38,554 bases of DNA, taken from contig LMZT01000071.1 of assembly GCA_001567115.1 (NCBI GenBank), forward strand, positions 1 to 38,554. Reading direction: 5' to 3'. Made by a program: the position numbers and the translations under genes. The stretch is from Candidatus Hinthialibacteria bacterium OLB16. Its GTDB lineage: Bacteria > Hinthialibacterota > Hinthialibacteria > OLB16. The notes under the pieces are model-generated. The model made no database searches. It saw only the letters and a list, made by a program, of their open reading frames with translations, and had not been told where the DNA came from. Shown here one piece after another: positions 35,774 to 38,554 of this stretch (positions within the stretch are counted from its first letter, which is position 1; each line of letters starts with the position of its first letter).

Positions 35774-36883
35774 CTAATCCTTGCCTCTCAACCCCTGTGA
35801 CAATGCGAGAAGAAAATCGCAGTTGTCTGCCGAAAGGTAGCGCATGGTGCCCCCCATCCGTGAAAAGGATTTGTTGTACCTGAGGTAGTAATCCGGGTTG
35901 TCCTCAGGGGGTTCACCCTTCTGCCAGTCCCAGTGCGACTCTGCCAGGTCCACAATGATCATGTGGTGATTTTCGATCCGGCTCCCCATCTGAATGGCCA
36001 GGTTCTGGCTCATCGAGAGAGATTTTTCGAAAATCATCGGCGACATGACCGCAGATCCAATTGAGATATACACCCCGCCATCGAGGTTCGAGACCCCCTG
36101 GGCGAAGGTGAGGAAATCGCGTTGTGCCGCCCGGCCGATTGCAGCACAGTGGTTCATTGGATGAATATAAATGATGTCATGCCCGATCATGGGATGTCCG
36201 GTGAAGGGGATTTTCAGCCGGTAAGCCGCCGCCTGCAGGCCATACTTCTTATAGGGATGCGGAACACTCATCCAGCCCGGTTTCAGAGTGAAAACACGGA
36301 CTGTTTCCAGCAGATCGGCGGCAGCTGCCGCCTGCGCAGCCGATCCATCGATTGATTTCCTGATCTCCTCGATGAGCTGGGCTTCCGAGGGGATGTCAAG
36401 CCCTTCATCTTCGACAAAAGATCCCACCGATTCTCCATAGCCGAATCCACGGTAAGCACCGACCACCAGCGCGAGGTTCAGGTAGAAGCCTGTTTCCTGC
36501 CAGACACCGAACTGGCCTTGCCGGACATTCTCGGCCACATGCTCGCTGCTGCTTCCCTGGAAAGCGAACTCCCAGTCATGAATGATCCCGGCCCCATTGG
36601 TTGCCAGGTGGGTGATCCAGCCTTTCTCGATCAGATCGATCAACACCGGGCTGAGGCCATTTTTAATAGTGTGTGCTCCGAAGACCAGCATCCTCGAGGT
36701 GCCCTGGCGCCGGGCCTGGATAATTTTATCGATGGTTTCATCGATCAGATTCCGGGATTTATCCGGGAATGGCCTGGGGGAGTCGGTAATTGAAACATGG
36801 TCTTTTTCGATGAAAGTGCGGTCTTTGCGGTCCTTGAGGGATTTGAAAACAATCTGATGGCGGTCGAGTTGGTTGTAGGGCAT
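35774..36883 (-). CDS. Deoxyhypusine-synthase-like protein of unknown function
   Basis: The 369-residue protein is not one I can name with confidence. Its central part reads like a distant deoxyhypusine synthase relative: VFGAHTIKNGLSPVLIDLIE, then KGWITHLATNGAGIIHDWEF and AFQGSSSEHVAENVRQGQFG, followed by VWQETG. The 'G-x-x-x-x-x-G-L-x-P-x-L-I-D-L-I-x-x-G' and 'N-G-A-x-x-x-H-D-x-E' patterns match the NAD/spermidine fold region. The C-terminal half (IPFTGHPMIGHDIIYIHPMN, GVYISIGSAVMSPMIFEKSL) would carry the rest of a Rossmann-like domain. Bacteria lack hypusinated eIF5A, so a polyamine- or NAD-linked role in another pathway is expected. ATG 36883 is preceded by ACAGGAAAACC. The next gene on this strand is not close; it faces the GT2 gene across 39 bases. 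Confidence 0.55.
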   Translation of the reverse strand: MPYNQLDRHQIVFKSLKDRKDRTFIEKDHVSITDSPRPFPDKSRNLIDETIDKIIQARRQGTSRMLVFGAHTIKNGLSPVLIDLIEKGWITHLATNGAGIIHDWEFAFQGSSSEHVAENVRQGQFGVWQETGFYLNLALVVGAYRGFGYGESVGSFVEDEGLDIPSEAQLIEEIRKSIDGSAAQAAAAADLLETVRVFTLKPGWMSVPHPYKKYGLQAAAYRLKIPFTGHPMIGHDIIYIHPMNHCAAIGRAAQRDFLTFAQGVSNLDGGVYISIGSAVMSPMIFEKSLSMSQNLAIQMGSRIENHHMIIVDLAESHWDWQKGEPPEDNPDYYLRYNKSFSRMGGTMRYLSADNCDFLLALSQGLRGKD

Positions 36884-37048
36884 GGTTTTCCTGTAAGTTC
36901 TATGGATATGCAAACGCCTTCAAACAAATGGCTGTATGAGATCGTGGAAAGACTAACGCAATCACCCTTGAAAGGAATCCCTCCCGGCAGGCTCACCCGA
37001 TGAGGGACATGAGGACCGATCGTGCTCCTTTTTTTGAACTCGGGGGGA

Positions 37049-37077
37049 TTGAAATCGAATGATCCTTCGGGTATATT
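37049..37077 (+). promoter_or_regulatory. Promoter of the rplM-rpsI operon
   Basis: TTGAAA (37049-37054) and TATATT (37072-37077) are spaced by exactly 17 bases, 32-35 bases before the L13 start codon, which places transcription start near 37084. This is the best consensus-like promoter seen in the window. Confidence 0.6.
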
Positions 37078-37111
37078 TCGGCGTTTGTGTCTATCTGTTG
37101 CGAGGAAGATG

Positions 37112-37546
37112 ATGATCAATAAAACACATTACACCAAACCGGATGAAGTCGACCAGCAGTGGTATGTGGTCGATGCCGCTGGCAAGGTTCTCGGGCGCCT
37201 GGCCACTGAAATCGCCAGAGTGCTGCGAGGGAAGCATAAACCCACTTTTTCACCCAGTGTGGATACGGGCGATTTTGTCATTGTGCTCAATGCCGACCAG
37301 GTGGTTCTCACCGGACGGAAAGCGGATGCCAAGGTTTACCGGACTTACAGCGGATACCCCGGCGGGCTGAAGGAAATTCCCTATCGCCTGATGCTTCAGA
37401 AACACCCTGAGCGGATTATCGAAGCCGCGGTGAAAGGGATGCTTCCGAAGAACCGGCTGGGAAGGGCCCAGATGCGCAAGCTCAAAGTCTATAACGGTTC
37501 CACTCACAAACACGAGGCGCAGCAGCCCAAGCCTCTCGAGATTTAA
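37112..37546 (+). CDS. rplM: 50S ribosomal protein L13
   Basis: The 144-residue protein (normal length is about 142) is an early-assembling large-subunit protein. Family signatures visible are [60 protein letters not shown] and [23 protein letters not shown] codons at 37109 and 37112 are adjacent; GAGGA at 37102-37106 fits either, and I prefer 37112 by spacing. Earlier in-frame starts (from 37022) lie upstream of or inside the promoter. Followed 19 bases later by rpsI, the conserved pair. Confidence 0.98.
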   Translation: MINKTHYTKPDEVDQQWYVVDAAGKVLGRLATEIARVLRGKHKPTFSPSVDTGDFVIVLNADQVVLTGRKADAKVYRTYSGYPGGLKEIPYRLMLQKHPERIIEAAVKGMLPKNRLGRAQMRKLKVYNGSTHKHEAQQPKPLEI

Positions 37547-37565
37547 TCAAGGAGATCGCATTAAA

Positions 37566-37961
37566 ATGCCTGTTGGAGAATATAATTACGGCACCGGAAG
37601 AAGAAAGACCGCCACTGCGCGTGTTTTCATCAAACCCGGAAGTGGGAAGATCGTGGTCAATGGCCTGGATGCCGACCAGTATTTCGGCCGTTCGGTGCTG
37701 TCCATGATCATCCGCCAGCCATTCGATATCACTGACACGAATGGGAAATATGATGTCATGGCCACCATCCAGGGGGGTGGGAAATCCGGCCAGGCAGGCG
37801 CGTTGAGGCATGGAGTTTCACGCGCTTTGTGTGACCTCAGCATCAACAACCGTGCAGCCCTCAAAGCGGCAGGCTTGCTCACACGCGATCCACGAATGGT
37901 CGAGCGGAAGAAATATGGCCAGCGTGGGGCACGTGCACGCTTCCAGTTCTCGAAACGCTGA
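37566..37961 (+). CDS. rpsI: 30S ribosomal protein S9
   Basis: The 131-residue small-subunit protein begins [20 protein letters not shown], contains [20 protein letters not shown] and ends in the conserved basic tail [14 protein letters not shown], whose C-terminal Lys-Arg reaches the P-site tRNA in ribosome structures. AAGGAG lies about 10 bases before the ATG. It is co-transcribed with rplM and followed by an intrinsic terminator. Confidence 0.98.
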   Translation: MPVGEYNYGTGRRKTATARVFIKPGSGKIVVNGLDADQYFGRSVLSMIIRQPFDITDTNGKYDVMATIQGGGKSGQAGALRHGVSRALCDLSINNRAALKAAGLLTRDPRMVERKKYGQRGARARFQFSKR

Positions 37962-37993
37962 TCTGCACGTTTCAAGTTGAATCACTCCACACA

Positions 37994-38022
37994 GGGCATC
38001 CAGAAATGGGTGCCCTTTTTTT
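37994..38022 (+). terminator. Intrinsic terminator of the rplM-rpsI operon
   Basis: GGGCATCC (37994-38001) and GGGTGCCC (38008-38015) form an 8-bp stem with one G-T pair around a 6-base loop, followed immediately by T7. It begins 32 bases after the rpsI stop. Confidence 0.88.
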
Positions 38023-38269
38023 ATGCACCCCGCGGGGCGCATTCACTTCCTGGAATTTCTCTTTTCAGAAGTGGTCGAACATCAACAGGCCGATCACCAA
38101 CTTGTCCCAACCAATCCTGGCCGAGAGCAGCCCCGTTGAGCTTCATTCCTCCGAGATTGTCAGGGACAAATCAGCCAGGTTCTGATTGGAAATGGAGAAC
38201 GTGTCTCAAGGTGGAAAAGGGGGTGTTACTTCTGCAGAAAATGCCGGGAGCTGAGACGGGGGGAATGTC
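38023..38269. other. Non-coding spacer between rpsI terminator and tRNA-Ser
   Basis: No convincing gene is present. Frames that are open here run through the tRNA on the other strand. The only structure noted is an imperfect inverted repeat around CCCCGCGGGG near 38026-38037. Confidence 0.6.
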
Positions 38270-38362
38270 TGGCGGAGAGGCCGGGATTCGAACCCGGGGT
38301 AGAGTTATTAGCCCTACGACGGTTTAGCAAACCGCTGCCTTCAGCCGCTCGGCCACCTCTCC
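38270..38362 (-). tRNA. tRNA-Ser(GCU)
   Basis: On the minus strand GGAGAGG (5' arm, from 38362) pairs with CCTCTCC (38280-38274), followed by discriminator G and an encoded CCA (38272-38270). The D-arm reads TGGCCGAGCGGCTGAAGGC; the anticodon stem-loop CGGTTTGCTAAACCG has anticodon GCU, reading AGC/AGU serine codons. A long variable arm (TCGTAGGGCTAATAACTCTA region) and a T-arm with GGTTCGAATCC complete a type II (serine) tRNA. Confidence 0.97.
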
Positions 38363-38446
38363 GTTCTTTGATGCATCTTTGCGTAGAACCCTCCATCAAG
38401 TCAATCCATACTGCCATGCTGGAAAGAGATCCGCCCTGAAAATCAA

Positions 38447-38477
38447 CCAGCCCGGGAAATACTTCCTCCCGGGCTGG
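38447..38477. terminator. Perfect 11-bp hairpin near the right edge
   Basis: CCAGCCCGGGA (38447-38457) and TCCCGGGCTGG (38467-38477) are exact inverted copies around a 9-base loop. It has no strong T-run on either side (a T-rich stretch on the minus strand and an A-rich one on the plus strand flank it), so it may be a terminator for a gene beyond the window. Apart from it, 38363-38554 shows nothing I can name. Confidence 0.4.
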
Positions 38478-38554
38478 AACAATTCAAAAACCACAGCACA
38501 AAACTTCTGCAAACCTCCTCATCCAGCGGGCGGCTGGTGGGACGCCTGATCAGT

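Noticed and set aside
37977-38327. Open frame after rpsI
   Set aside because: It covers the rpsI terminator and runs through the tRNA-Ser on the opposite strand.

Overview
This is a bacterial chromosomal segment (roughly 55% G+C by eye) with dense protein-coding content on both strands and no phage, plasmid, CRISPR or insertion-sequence signature. The gene mix is secreted glycoside-hydrolase-like proteins, a Tat-exported sugar isomerase-like TIM barrel, a CehA/McbA-type metallohydrolase, a large MASE1/PAS hybrid kinase and a Pro/Gln-rich exported protein. It suggests a free-living Gram-negative from the planctomycete-like or deep-branching candidate phyla (for example Planctomycetota, Hydrogenedentota or Sumerlaeota). 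That assignment is inference from family content, not from a marker search.

Layout. 1-8658 is a carbohydrate-oriented block: the C-terminal end of a probable glycosidase, a GH5 endoglycoceramidase-like enzyme, a repeat-filled spacer, a Tat-exported sugar isomerase-like protein, a secreted duplicated beta-domain protein, an iron-sulfur photolyase and a large exported glycosidase-like protein. 8755-11144 is a compact four-gene run (two very small proteins, a TPR protein, a SurA/PpiC-like foldase). 11191-18263 runs leftward: CehA-like metallohydrolase, MrfA/YprA-type helicase, PmtA-like methyltransferase, and a sensor kinase that lacks its ATPase domain. 18590-21737 runs rightward: aspartate kinase lysC, a coupled isochorismatase-family hydrolase, and a lipoprotein-like Pro/Gln-rich protein. 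21725-28414 runs leftward: the SPFH/ribbon-helix-helix/PH operon, a lipase coupled to a single-domain response regulator, a methyltransferase/kinase-fold pair, and guaB. A 1396-residue hybrid histidine kinase (28534-32724) is divergent from an orphan beta-class DNA methyltransferase. Then follow mdh, a GT2 glycosyltransferase, a deoxyhypusine-synthase-like protein on the opposite strand, the rplM-rpsI operon with its promoter and terminator, and a tRNA-Ser(GCU).

A striking overall property is that at least eight genes are broken by what look like single-base indels, while lysC, guaB, mdh, rplM, rpsI and the very long hybrid kinase are intact. In most cases adding or removing one base restores a recognisable family motif exactly at the break, so assembly or sequencing error is the simplest reading. 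I report these genes over their full restored extent and state the break position. No classical defence or biosynthetic island was found. The most unusual items are the ATPase-less sensor kinase, the small cysteine-cluster protein that heads the TPR/foldase operon, the SPFH/RHH/PH operon with a palindrome at its promoter, and the deoxyhypusine-synthase-like protein.
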